From: Rhodocyclaceae bacterium
GTDB taxonomy: Bacteria; Pseudomonadota; Gammaproteobacteria; Burkholderiales; Rhodocyclaceae
Reading direction: 5' to 3'
Assembly: GCA_028714035.1 (NCBI GenBank)
Contig: JAQTNA010000008.1
Span: 1 to 64,000, forward strand
DNA length: 64,000 nucleotides
Under the pieces are notes generated by a model that did not search any database, was not told the origin of the DNA, and worked only from the letters and a program-made list of their open reading frames with translations. Positions 24,401-33,343 of this stretch are shown piece after piece. Both the position numbers and the translations under genes were made by a program. Positions within the stretch are counted from its first letter, which is position 1. The number at the start of each line of letters is the position of its first letter.

Positions 24401-27010
24401 CTACCTCATCGGCCGGAAGGCCTCAGCCGTCTTGAGTTGCCCAACGAAAGGCAGCTTGCCTCTGGGCGTCTTCCTGACGTTGGTCTCATAAAGCAGGGTG
24501 TAGCCCTGCATCGCTTCCTGCGTCAAATCCGCCTTCGCGGGACGGAAACTCAATATGACGCCTCCCCGATAGGGCGTGAGGTGATGCGCCACTTCATTCC
24601 CCAGGCCGTCCACGATCGAGAACTTCCAGGCCGGGTCGTAGCGATCGAGCCAGACCTCCCACCAAGGCGGGCATTTCGGCTTGCAGGTAGCCTCCCATTG
24701 CTTGGTGAACTTGCCAAGGTCAATCTTGCCGCAGAAGAACGGCGACTGGGCACACAGGATGCTCGTCTTGGTGACGCGCACTCGCCACACACCTCGCCCT
24801 TGAGTACCGACATACAAGGTCAGACCGGGTAGATCGTGGTCGAAGTGGATGTAGCGCGGACGGGGTATGTGCGGATCCTTGGCGCTTGGATTGATCGGGT
24901 TCGACACCAGTCGCCAACTTGCTCCACCATTGCGCGAGAGGAACAGCCCCGAGTCGGCGGCACCCGCCACCATGTTCTGGCCTTCGTTGGGATCAATCGC
25001 CACCAGGGTGGGCTGCGGATAGCCGTTGAAACCGGTAAAGGCCGTCGCACCGCGCGTGGTGCGATAGCGGAACACACCTCCGGCCGTCATCAGATCATCC
25101 AGTTGCGCCAGGGGTGTCCAGGTCGTTCCGCCATCGGTGGTCATGCGCATCACTGGCCCGGCAGCCTCCAGATGGGAAGCGATCATCCGATCCGGAAGGG
25201 TGGGGTCCACCGCGTACACGCCCACATTGGCGCTGTTGGGCACCTGGGTCCAGGCGCCAGCCGCACCGGTGCCACTGTGCCGCCAGATGCTTGCGGCAAC
25301 ATCCCCGCTACACCCCCCCCGCTTCACGAACACATGCACGTCGGCGCCGCTACGGGCGATCTGCACACCGCAGGCATCGGCCGGGGAAGCCACGCCCACC
25401 AGGGACCAGGCCGGCGCCGCAGCGCCGGCATTCGTCGTCGCGTAAACCCCATTGGTGGTCAGCACGATGAAGCTGTTGGCGCCGAAATTGGCGATGGACG
25501 GCAACTGCTGGAAGGCGCGCAGATTTCCCGGAGGCCCGGCGATCTCCGTGGTGGGCGGGTTGAGTCCGGGGCCACTGCGGAACAGGCGCGTCGCGGGCGC
25601 CGGGTTGTAACAGCAGATCGTGGTCAATGCCTGCGCGCTGTCAGCCGTGGCCGCGAAACTGTCGCAACAATTATCGTTCTTCCAGGTCGGAGTCGCCGCG
25701 CCCGCATTGGTCGTACCGAAGCTGCCGTTGTCCTGGTTGCCATGATAGAGATGCTCCGCATCCTCCCCAGCCGCCGAAACCCCGCTCATGGCCATGTTCC
25801 AGAGGGCGGTGGGCGTCACGGTGGGCTGTTCCCATGCAGGCGTGTGGCAGGCCGGGCTGGCGGTTGTGGTGTTGCGGAAGACGCCACCATCGGAGGAGAA
25901 GATGCGCGGACAACGGTCATTGGCCATCTGGGTATCGAAAGCGATCGCACCGCTGTCGTCATGGGCACCCGCCGCACGAGTGTAGGGTCCGGACCAGGCC
26001 GCCGATGCATTGCAGCGCGCGGCGCCTCCCGGCGCGGCAGCCGCGGGCGTGGTGCAACTGGCACGCCACAGCTTCACGTCGCCGAACCACAGGTCGTAGG
26101 CGGCGCCGGTGCGATCATTGACCTCGACGAAGGGGATGCGCCCCTGGGAACTGGGATTGGCGTAGGTGACGGGCCAGCTCTGACCGCCGTTATCGCTCTC
26201 ATAAATACTGGTACCGACCACCGCGAACAGGACATGCGCTTCGTCCGGGGACGCGGCAATCGAGCAGCGGCCACCGGGTAGCGGTGAGGCGGCTGCCGTG
26301 CTCCAGGTCGTGCCGCCATCGGTGGAACGGTAATGGCCGTCATCGCCGCAGATATCCACGGTGCCGCCGTGATGAACCACCACATCCCAGATATTTCTGG
26401 CAGCCCCGACGCCCGTCGGGTTGACGTAGTTCCAGGTCACGCCACTGTCCGTACTCCGTGCCAGGCCGCAATTGGTCCCTACGTAGACGTTCGCGGTATT
26501 GGCCGGGTTGATGGCGATGCCGAACGCCGAGGGCTCATCCCGACGCGCGGCGCTCTGGCAAAAGCCCACGGGAGGCACGGCGGTGGCGGGTTTGGCCCAG
26601 GTCGCCCCGGCATCCAGGCTGACATTGATGCCGGCGATGCTGCTGACCCGGCCATCGTAGAACGACGTCGCATAGACCCGGTCGACGTTGCCCGGATCAA
26701 CTTTCACGTGCCAGGTAACCGTGGGCACATGGCCCGGCAGGTGTGCCCAGGTCTTGCCCGCATCCTTGCTCTTGAACAGGCCGCCCCACTCGCTGGCCGC
26801 ATAGTAGGTCTTGTTGTCTCCCGGCACCGAGGCAAGGCCGTTGACCCGCCCGCCGGAGGCGCCATCCGGATCGCTGGCATCCAGAGAGGAGCTGGTCGGG
26901 CTGATGTTGGTCGACCATATCTTGGTAGTGGTGAGGAATGGGGGGAGTTGGGCCAGTCCGGTGGCGGGCAGCAGCAGGCCGAACAGTGCGCTCGCGAGCA
27001 TGCGGTTCAT
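24401..27010 (-). CDS. Secreted Asp-box beta-propeller (BNR/sortilin-like) protein
   Basis: An 869-residue protein with a signal peptide (MNRMLASALFGLLLPATGLAQ). At least seven Asp-box-type motifs (S/T-x-D/N-x-G-x-T/S-W) are visible: SKDAGKTW, SLDAGATW, STDSGVTW, STDGGTTW, ESDNGGQSW, TTDGGTTW and SRNGGASW. This implies one or two beta-propellers like those of BNR/Vps10 proteins. Several cysteine pairs, including RLCCYN- and NDNCCDS-like clusters, suggest oxidising export. The catalytic residues of sialidases are not recognised. Start 27010 has GGGAGGAAACC directly upstream. It overlaps the small secreted gene upstream by 4 bp. The function is unknown. Confidence 0.75.
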   Translation of the reverse strand: MNRMLASALFGLLLPATGLAQLPPFLTTTKIWSTNISPTSSSLDASDPDGASGGRVNGLASVPGDNKTYYAASEWGGLFKSKDAGKTWAHLPGHVPTVTWHVKVDPGNVDRVYATSFYDGRVSSIAGINVSLDAGATWAKPATAVPPVGFCQSAARRDEPSAFGIAINPANTANVYVGTNCGLARSTDSGVTWNYVNPTGVGAARNIWDVVVHHGGTVDICGDDGHYRSTDGGTTWSTAAASPLPGGRCSIAASPDEAHVLFAVVGTSIYESDNGGQSWPVTYANPSSQGRIPFVEVNDRTGAAYDLWFGDVKLWRASCTTPAAAAPGGAARCNASAAWSGPYTRAAGAHDDSGAIAFDTQMANDRCPRIFSSDGGVFRNTTTASPACHTPAWEQPTVTPTALWNMAMSGVSAAGEDAEHLYHGNQDNGSFGTTNAGAATPTWKNDNCCDSFAATADSAQALTTICCYNPAPATRLFRSGPGLNPPTTEIAGPPGNLRAFQQLPSIANFGANSFIVLTTNGVYATTNAGAAAPAWSLVGVASPADACGVQIARSGADVHVFVKRGGCSGDVAASIWRHSGTGAAGAWTQVPNSANVGVYAVDPTLPDRMIASHLEAAGPVMRMTTDGGTTWTPLAQLDDLMTAGGVFRYRTTRGATAFTGFNGYPQPTLVAIDPNEGQNMVAGAADSGLFLSRNGGASWRLVSNPINPSAKDPHIPRPRYIHFDHDLPGLTLYVGTQGRGVWRVRVTKTSILCAQSPFFCGKIDLGKFTKQWEATCKPKCPPWWEVWLDRYDPAWKFSIVDGLGNEVAHHLTPYRGGVILSFRPAKADLTQEAMQGYTLLYETNVRKTPRGKLPFVGQLKTAEAFRPMR

Positions 27011-27540
27011 GGTTTCCTCCCTTCCTTCATGTCGGCAGGGCAAACGGGCGCCTCGCAGTCAACCTCCTGATTGTCCAGACCTGCGTCGCGCAAGCGGAAG
27101 CGGTAGAGGAGGCCTGGCTCCAGGTTCTCGATTTCCACCTGCTGCCTCGCCTCGCCCCCTGAAGCCGTCGCGACGGCGCGGGTTTTCTCGGGAACGCGCA
27201 ATTTCAGGTCGTAGGCCCGAGTGGTGCGCCCTTCGGCCTGAATATCCCGAGTCGCACTCGGTTCCGCCTGGGGTGCCCTGCCTTCACCAATCACCCCGAA
27301 GGATTGATACAGGCCGCGCGTGAAACCACCATGGAATACGCTGACATCCAGTTGCGGCAGATCCCGCGTGGCGGCAGCGCCCACCGGGCTGGACCAGATC
27401 AACTCGGCGATCCCGGTACGCAGCTTTGTGTCACTACACCTTACCTGGCATGTCAGGTTGGACTGCTCCGCGTGGGCCGTGCAAATCAACAACCCTCCAA
27501 TGGTAATGACGCCCTGCCATTTCAATAAGCGTTGGTGCAT
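27007..27540 (-). CDS. Small secreted protein with FN3-like segment, coupled to the propeller gene
   Basis: A 177-residue exported protein with a signal peptide ending near ICTAHA. The C-terminal half shows QQVEIENLEPGLLYRFRLRD, the strand pattern of fibronectin type III domains, and four or more cysteines (TCQVRC, DCEAPVC) that could form disulfides. The ATG at 27540 is chosen because GGAGG lies seven bases upstream; an ATG two codons earlier sits too close. Its stop overlaps the propeller start by 4 bp, so the two are probably made together. I do not recognise the family. Confidence 0.65.
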   Translation of the reverse strand: MHQRLLKWQGVITIGGLLICTAHAEQSNLTCQVRCSDTKLRTGIAELIWSSPVGAAATRDLPQLDVSVFHGGFTRGLYQSFGVIGEGRAPQAEPSATRDIQAEGRTTRAYDLKLRVPEKTRAVATASGGEARQQVEIENLEPGLLYRFRLRDAGLDNQEVDCEAPVCPADMKEGRKP

Positions 27541-27886
27541 GGTCATACCTCCAGTCAATTCAGATCGGGTACATCCTCAAAATGAATGCGGTGCCAAGGG
27601 GATTTTTCGCGAGCGCATGTCCGGCCCCCTGACCGGACGCCAACTACCCCGATGGAATAGCGTGAGCGATTAGACGCTACATTTTGTTTCATGGCAAGTA
27701 CGGCATACGGGACCGGCGGCCCGAATGGCTCAGCCCTGGCCGCCAGGAGGGACAACATGTACCCGGGTCGGAAATCCAGGCAGACGGCGTTCGGCTGCCT
27801 GAGCCAGGGGGTTGTTGCCCTGGGCCACCACGCTTCGTTCGGCCCTTGCCCTGCACCACCACGCCTGAGCTTCGTCACAGCCATGC
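27541..27886. other. Gene-free stretch upstream of the secreted pair
   Basis: About 345 bp with no credible gene. The GTCCGGCCCCCTGACCGGAC inverted repeat at about 27618-27637 may be structured. The remainder presumably carries the promoter for the two-gene secreted unit. An open frame across it on the minus strand has no recognisable protein character. Confidence 0.5.
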
Positions 27887-27912
27887 AAAAGGCCCGCCGA
27901 GGCGGGCCTTTC
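27887..27912 (-). terminator. Intrinsic terminator after argB
   Basis: GGCCCGCC (27891-27898) and GGCGGGCC (27901-27908) form the stem. Read on the minus strand it is followed by TTTTGC, 28 bp past the argB stop. Confidence 0.85.
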
Positions 27913-27939
27913 TGCTCCGGGCGATGGAGACCCGGCGTC

Positions 27940-28860
<921 letters not shown>

Positions 28861-28880
28861 TTAATCCTGAAACGCGCTTG

Positions 28881-28986
28881 ATTCACCGCAGAGACGCAGC
28901 TGTAGGTCGGGTTTTAACCCGACAAGCTTTTCCATGCTCGATTTTGTCGGGCTGAAGCCCGACCTACGACTGCCTGTGCGGTTCAG
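28881..28986. repeat. Dispersed palindromic element, copy 5, with a nested second repeat
   Basis: Left arm ATTCACCGCAGAGACGCAG and right end TGTGCGGTTCAG are short versions of the element arms. The interior is wholly occupied by a different inverted repeat, GTAGGTCGGGTTTTAACCCG to CGGGCTGAAGCCCGACCTAC (28902-28967). It lies between argB and cbbR. Confidence 0.75.
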
Positions 28987-28999
28987 GCTGTTATTTGCC

Positions 29000-29941
29000 T
29001 CAGGCTTTTCTGGGCGAGACGGTCGTCGAACAGCCGCCTTCCATGATCAGGCGCGCGCCTTCCTGGCACAGGAAGGCGTGGAAGGCGGCGGCCGGAGGCA
29101 GGAAGTGCTTCTCCGCCCGGCGCACCACGTGCCACTGGCGCATCACCGGCGTGCCCTGGACCCGCAGGCAGATGAGCCGTTCCACGGACATCTCCAGGGC
29201 GATGGAGTGGCTGGATATGAAGGAGATGCCCATGCCCGCCATGACCGCCTGCTTGATGGTCTCGTTGCTGCCGATCTCCACGGTGTTGGCCAGGGTCACG
29301 CCCCTCTCGGCGAAGAAGCGTTCCATGGCGCCGCGCGTGCCGGAGCCCTGCTCCCGGATGAGGAAGGTCTCCTTGACCAGTTCCTCCGGAGCGATCGAAT
29401 CCCGGTCGGCCAGGGGATGATCCAGGGGGGCGATGATCACCAGGGGATGTTCGGCGAACACCTCGGACACCGTGTCCAGTTCCCGCGGCGGCAGACCCAT
29501 GATGGCCATGTCAATCTCGTTGTTGGCCAGCAGTTTCACCACGGTTTCCCGGTTATGCACCCCCAGGCGCAGTTCCACGTCCGGGTGGCGGGAGCGGAAA
29601 AGCGTCATGAGGCGTGGGGCGAAATACTTGGCCGTGCTGACCACGCCGATATGGATCTGGCCGCCGCGCACGCCCTTGATGGCCGCCAGGGCCTGGCCCG
29701 CCTCCCGCAACTGCTGGGCGATGACCCGGGCGTGGCGCGCCAGTTCGGCGCCGGCGCTGGTGAGGAAGACCTTCTTGCCCACCTGTTCCGTCAGCGGCAG
29801 ACCGGCCTCGTCCTCCAGGCTCTTCACCTGCATGGAGACGGCGGGCTGAGTCAGGTGCAATTCTTCCGCCGCCCGGGAGAAGGAGAGATGGCGCGCCACG
29901 GCCTCGAACACCTTGAGCTGGCGCAGCGTGACATTCTTCAT
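29000..29941 (-). CDS. cbbR: LysR-type regulator CbbR
   Basis: A 313-residue LysR-family regulator with the N-terminal winged HTH (LRQLKVFEAVARHLSFSRAAEELHLTQPAVSMQVKSLE) and a CbbR-like effector domain (STAKYFAPRLM, GLPPRELD, IREQGSGTR). It is divergent from cbbY-cbbM and is the expected activator of the CO2-fixation genes, responding to metabolites such as PEP, NADPH or RuBP in other species. A 17-bp palindrome in the 70-bp divergent gap is a likely operator. Confidence 0.93.
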   Translation of the reverse strand: MKNVTLRQLKVFEAVARHLSFSRAAEELHLTQPAVSMQVKSLEDEAGLPLTEQVGKKVFLTSAGAELARHARVIAQQLREAGQALAAIKGVRGGQIHIGVVSTAKYFAPRLMTLFRSRHPDVELRLGVHNRETVVKLLANNEIDMAIMGLPPRELDTVSEVFAEHPLVIIAPLDHPLADRDSIAPEELVKETFLIREQGSGTRGAMERFFAERGVTLANTVEIGSNETIKQAVMAGMGISFISSHSIALEMSVERLICLRVQGTPVMRQWHVVRRAEKHFLPPAAAFHAFLCQEGARLIMEGGCSTTVSPRKA

Positions 29942-29949
29942 GGAAGCTT

Positions 29950-29966
29950 CTTATTGTGAACATAAG
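29950..29966. promoter_or_regulatory. Putative CbbR operator in the cbbR-cbbY gap
   Basis: CTTAT-TGTGAAC-ATAAG is a perfect inverted repeat containing the LysR T-N11-A spacing. The core TTAT-N7-ATAA recurs upstream of cbbM at 30760-30774. A further CTTAT half site lies at about 29982-29986. Confidence 0.65.
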
Positions 29967-30011
29967 AAAACGTGACTGTACCTTATAGAAGTGCCTGCAT
30001 AAACTGCCCGC

Positions 30012-30731
30012 ATGAAACTTTCTGCCATTATTTTCGACGTGGATGGCACCCTGGCCGACACGGAACGGGACGGCCACCGTCCCGCCTTCAATGCCGCCTT
30101 CCTCGAAGCGGGTCTCGCCTGGAACTGGGACGAAGCGCTTTACGGCGAGTTGCTGGCCGTCACCGGCGGCAAGGAGCGCATGGCCTTCTATGCGGAACGT
30201 CATGATCCGGCCTTCCTGGCGGCCCCGGACGCCCAGGAGCGCATCGCCCAGTTGCACAAGGCCAAGACCCGCCATTTCGTGCGCCTGCTCGAAGCCGGGG
30301 CCATTCCCCTGCGCCCCGGCATCAAGGAATTGATCGCCGAGGCACGCGCCGAAGGACTCACCCTCGCCATCGCCACCACCACCACGCCGGAAAACGTGAC
30401 CGCCCTGCTGCGGCACAACCTCGGCGCCGAGGCGGAGCGCTGGTTCGAGGTGATCGGTGCCGGCGACATCGTGCCGGCCAAGAAACCGGCCCCGGACATC
30501 TATCACTGGGTGCTGGAGCGCCTGGGAGTTCCCGCGACCGCATGCCTGGCCGTGGAGGATTCGGGGGCCGGGATCAAGGCCAGCCTCGGGGCCGGCGTGC
30601 CCACGGTGGTCACGGTGAACGACTACACCCGGGGACAGGATTTCAGCGGCGCGCTGACCGTCCTGCCCGATCTTTCCGGTACCGATTTGTCAGCCTTGAA
30701 AAAACTGCACGCCGGCCATGTCGGCGCCTGA
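30012..30731 (+). CDS. cbbY: CbbY-type HAD phosphatase
   Basis: A 239-residue HAD-superfamily protein. The nucleophile motif FDVDGTLADTE is at residues 9-19, LAIATTTTPEN holds the second motif, and KKPAPDIY plus LAVEDSGAGIKA complete the active site. CbbY removes the RuBisCO inhibitor xylulose-1,5-bisphosphate in studied phototrophs. It is divergent from cbbR and precedes cbbM, from which it is separated by 129 bp carrying a separate promoter-like region. Confidence 0.9.
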   Translation: MKLSAIIFDVDGTLADTERDGHRPAFNAAFLEAGLAWNWDEALYGELLAVTGGKERMAFYAERHDPAFLAAPDAQERIAQLHKAKTRHFVRLLEAGAIPLRPGIKELIAEARAEGLTLAIATTTTPENVTALLRHNLGAEAERWFEVIGAGDIVPAKKPAPDIYHWVLERLGVPATACLAVEDSGAGIKASLGAGVPTVVTVNDYTRGQDFSGALTVLPDLSGTDLSALKKLHAGHVGA

Positions 30732-30759
30732 ACCCGCATCACCCCCAGCCCTCAGGGAC

Positions 30760-30774
30760 TTATGGTCTCAATAA
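30760..30774. promoter_or_regulatory. Putative CbbR operator upstream of cbbM
   Basis: TTAT-GGTCTCA-ATAA has the same geometry as the palindrome in front of cbbR. It lies about 100 bp before the cbbM start. AT-rich sequence follows (TTTATGAATTAACCTGTTTAAGATT, 30791-30815, quoted here in two halves: TTTATGAATTAA and CCTGTTTAAGATT), where the cbbM promoter is expected. Confidence 0.6.
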
Positions 30775-30860
30775 AAATACGTGAATGTTGTTTATGAATT
30801 AACCTGTTTAAGATTCATCCATCGAGAACAGCAAACCAGTCAAACCAAGGAGACAGACAC

Positions 30861-32240
30861 ATGGATCAGTCCGCACGTTACGCCGCGCTTGACCTGAAGG
30901 AAGAAGACCTCATCAAGGGTGCCAAGCACATCCTGGTGGCCTACAAGATGAAGCCCAAGGACGGCACCGGCTACCTGGAAGCCGCCGCCCACTTCGCCGC
31001 CGAGTCCTCCACCGGCACCAACGTGGAAGTGTCCACCACCGACGACTTCACCAAGGGCGTGGATGCCCTGGTCTACCACATTGACGAAGCCACCGAAGAC
31101 ATGCGGATCGCCTATCCGCTGGAGCTCTTCGACCGCAACGTGATTGACGGCCGTTTCATGCTGGTCTCCTTCCTGACGCTGGCCATCGGCAACAACCAGG
31201 GCATGGGCGACATCGAGCACGCCAAGATGATTGACTTCTGGGTGCCCCCCGAAGTCGTGCGCCAGTTCGACGGTCCGGCGGTCAACATCGAAGAGCTGTG
31301 GCGCATCCTGGGCCGCCCCACCAAGGACGGCGGCTACATCTCCGGCACCATCATCAAGCCCAAGCTGGGCCTGCGTCCCGAGCCCTTCGCCGCGGCCGCC
31401 TACCAGTTCTGGCTCGGTGGCGACTTCATCAAGAACGACGAGCCCCAGGGCAACCAGGTCTTCGCCCCGATCAAGAAGGTGCTGCCCCTGGTGTATGACT
31501 CCATGAAGCGCGCCATGGACGAGACCGGCCAGGCCAAGCTGTTCTCCATGAACATCACCGCCGACGACCACTACGAGATGTGCGCCCGCGCCGATTTCGC
31601 CCTGGAAACCTTCGGCCCGGATGCCAACAAGCTGGCCTTCCTGGTGGACGGCTTCGTCGGCGGCCCCGGCATGGTCACCACCTGCCGCCGCCAGTACCCC
31701 GCCCAGTTCCTGCACTACCACCGCGCCGGCCACGGCATGGTCACCTCCCCCAGCGCCAAGCGCGGCTACACGGCGTTTGTGCTGGCCAAGATGTCCCGCC
31801 TGCAAGGGGCTTCCGGCATCCACGTCGGCACCATGGGCTACGGCAAGATGGAAGGCGAAGGCGACGACAAGGTCATCGCCTACATGATCGAGCGCGACGA
31901 GTGCCAGGGCCCGGTCTACTTCCAGAAGTGGGACGGCATCAAGGCCACGACGCCCATCATCTCCGGCGGCATGAACGCCCTGCGTCTGCCCGGCTTCTTC
32001 GAGAACCTGGGTCACGGCAACGTGATCAACACGGCGGGCGGCGGCTCCTACGGCCACATTGACTCTCCGGCCGCCGGCGCGATCTCCCTGCGCCAGTCCT
32101 ACGAGTGCTGGAAGGCCGGTGCCGACCCCATCGAGTGGGCCAAGGAGCACAAGGAATTCGCCCGCGCCTTCGAGTCCTTCCCCAAGGACGCCGACAAGAT
32201 CTTCCCGGGCTGGCGCGAGAAGCTGGGCGTGCATAAGTAA
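30861..32240 (+). CDS. cbbM: Form II ribulose-1,5-bisphosphate carboxylase/oxygenase
   Basis: A 459-residue form II RuBisCO. It starts [20 protein letters not shown] and carries the catalytic GGDFIKNDE motif, where the carbamylated lysine is K191, the same number as in Rhodospirillum rubrum. Other active-site blocks are [11 protein letters not shown] and FVGGPGM. Form II enzymes have low CO2/O2 specificity and favour high CO2 or low O2. No small subunit or carboxysome gene is present, as expected for form II. A strong AAGGAGACAGACAC site precedes the ATG, and a terminator follows. Confidence 0.98.
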   Translation: MDQSARYAALDLKEEDLIKGAKHILVAYKMKPKDGTGYLEAAAHFAAESSTGTNVEVSTTDDFTKGVDALVYHIDEATEDMRIAYPLELFDRNVIDGRFMLVSFLTLAIGNNQGMGDIEHAKMIDFWVPPEVVRQFDGPAVNIEELWRILGRPTKDGGYISGTIIKPKLGLRPEPFAAAAYQFWLGGDFIKNDEPQGNQVFAPIKKVLPLVYDSMKRAMDETGQAKLFSMNITADDHYEMCARADFALETFGPDANKLAFLVDGFVGGPGMVTTCRRQYPAQFLHYHRAGHGMVTSPSAKRGYTAFVLAKMSRLQGASGIHVGTMGYGKMEGEGDDKVIAYMIERDECQGPVYFQKWDGIKATTPIISGGMNALRLPGFFENLGHGNVINTAGGGSYGHIDSPAAGAISLRQSYECWKAGADPIEWAKEHKEFARAFESFPKDADKIFPGWREKLGVHK

Positions 32241-32268
32241 GCACGTGCAGCACTGAAGCAGCAAAAAA

Positions 32269-32295
32269 CGCCCCCGGTCCGCTGGGGGCGTTTTG
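32269..32295 (+). terminator. Intrinsic terminator after cbbM
   Basis: CGCCCCC (32269-32275), an 8-nt loop and GGGGGCG (32284-32290) are followed by TTTTG. It should limit read-through into cbbQ and so keep RuBisCO in excess over its activase. Confidence 0.88.
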
Positions 32296-32334
32296 TTTCC
32301 GGGAACAAAAACCCGGATAACGATGTGGAATTTG

Positions 32335-32360
32335 GTAGGCTGCGCATGATGCGCCCTACA
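32335..32360. repeat. Short palindrome upstream of cbbQ
   Basis: GTAGG (32335-32339) and CCCTAC (about 32353-32358) flank a GCGCATGATGCGC core. The GTAGG/CCTAC outer arms resemble those at 28902-28967 and 58133-58208. Confidence 0.45.
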
Positions 32361-32374
32361 GCAAGGAATCTGCC

Positions 32375-33178
32375 ATGACCGACAAAGAGCAATACAAGGT
32401 TCAGAAGGAGCCCTACTACCAGGCCCAGGGCAAGGAAGTGGAACTTTATGAGGCCGCCTACCGCAACCGCCTGCCGGTGATGGTGAAGGGCCCCACCGGC
32501 TGCGGCAAGTCCCGCTTCGTCGAGTACATGGCCTGGAAACTGGGCAAGCCGCTCATCACCGTGGCCTGCAACGAGGACATGACGGCTTCCGACCTGGTGG
32601 GCCGTTACCTGCTGGAAGGCGGCGGCACCCGCTGGCTGGACGGCCCGCTCACCACCGCCGCCCGCATCGGCGCCATCTGCTACCTGGACGAAATCGTCGA
32701 GGCACGCCAGGACACCACCGTGGTGATCCACCCCCTCACCGACCACCGGCGTACCCTGCCTTTGGACAAGAAGGGCGAACTGATCCAGGCCCATCCCGAC
32801 TTCCAGCTGGTCATCTCCTACAACCCGGGCTACCAGTCGCTGATGAAGGATCTGAAACAGTCCACCAAGCAGCGCTTCACCGCCTTCGATTTCGATTATC
32901 CCGGCGCCGCCCTGGAGACCACCATCCTGGCCAGGGAGACCGGCCTGGACGAGGCGGCTGCCGGCAAGCTGGTGAAGATCGGCCACACCGCCCGCAACCT
33001 GAAGGGCCACGGACTGGACGAGGGTATCTCCACCCGCTTGCTGGTGTACGCCGCCACGCTGATCAAGGACGGTGTGGCGGCCCGGGACGCCTGCCGCATG
33101 GCCCTGGTGCGCCCCATCACCGACGACGCCGACATCCGCGAGACCCTGGATCACGCGATTGACGCCACGTTTGCGTAG
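32375..33178 (+). CDS. cbbQ: MoxR-family AAA+ ATPase CbbQ (RuBisCO activase subunit)
   Basis: A 267-residue AAA+ protein with Walker A GPTGCGKS at residues 39-46 and Walker [13 protein letters not shown]. It works with CbbO as a CbbQ6-CbbO1 motor that removes sugar-phosphate inhibitors from RuBisCO. Its position after cbbM and before cbbO indicates the form-II-specific Q2O2 type. A palindromic element separates it from cbbO. Confidence 0.95.
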   Translation: MTDKEQYKVQKEPYYQAQGKEVELYEAAYRNRLPVMVKGPTGCGKSRFVEYMAWKLGKPLITVACNEDMTASDLVGRYLLEGGGTRWLDGPLTTAARIGAICYLDEIVEARQDTTVVIHPLTDHRRTLPLDKKGELIQAHPDFQLVISYNPGYQSLMKDLKQSTKQRFTAFDFDYPGAALETTILARETGLDEAAAGKLVKIGHTARNLKGHGLDEGISTRLLVYAATLIKDGVAARDACRMALVRPITDDADIRETLDHAIDATFA

Positions 33179-33196
33179 GTGCTTGGCAAGAACCCT

Positions 33197-33328
33197 ATTC
33201 ACCGCAGAGGCGCAGAGACGCAGAGGAAAACCGACAAGGTGTCGCTGAAGTCAAAGTCCGGCATTGTGTGGCTCCTTTGTTGTCTTGGGTTCTGACTTTC
33301 TCCGCGCCTCTGCGCCTCTGCGGTTCAA
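33197..33328. repeat. Dispersed palindromic element, copy 6 (cbbQ-cbbO gap)
   Basis: Left arm ACCGCAGAGGCGCAGAGACG (33201-33220) and right arm GCGCCTCTGCGGTTCAA (33312-33328) are inverted copies. The element begins 18 nt after the cbbQ stop, and the right arm ends exactly 15 nt before the cbbO ATG. Confidence 0.88.
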
Positions 33329-33343
33329 ATTGCCGTTTCAAGG

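Noticed and set aside
27555-27884. 109-codon open frame upstream of the secreted pair
   Set aside because: No recognisable motif or ribosome-binding site, composition like a random frame, and it overlaps the argB terminator region edge.
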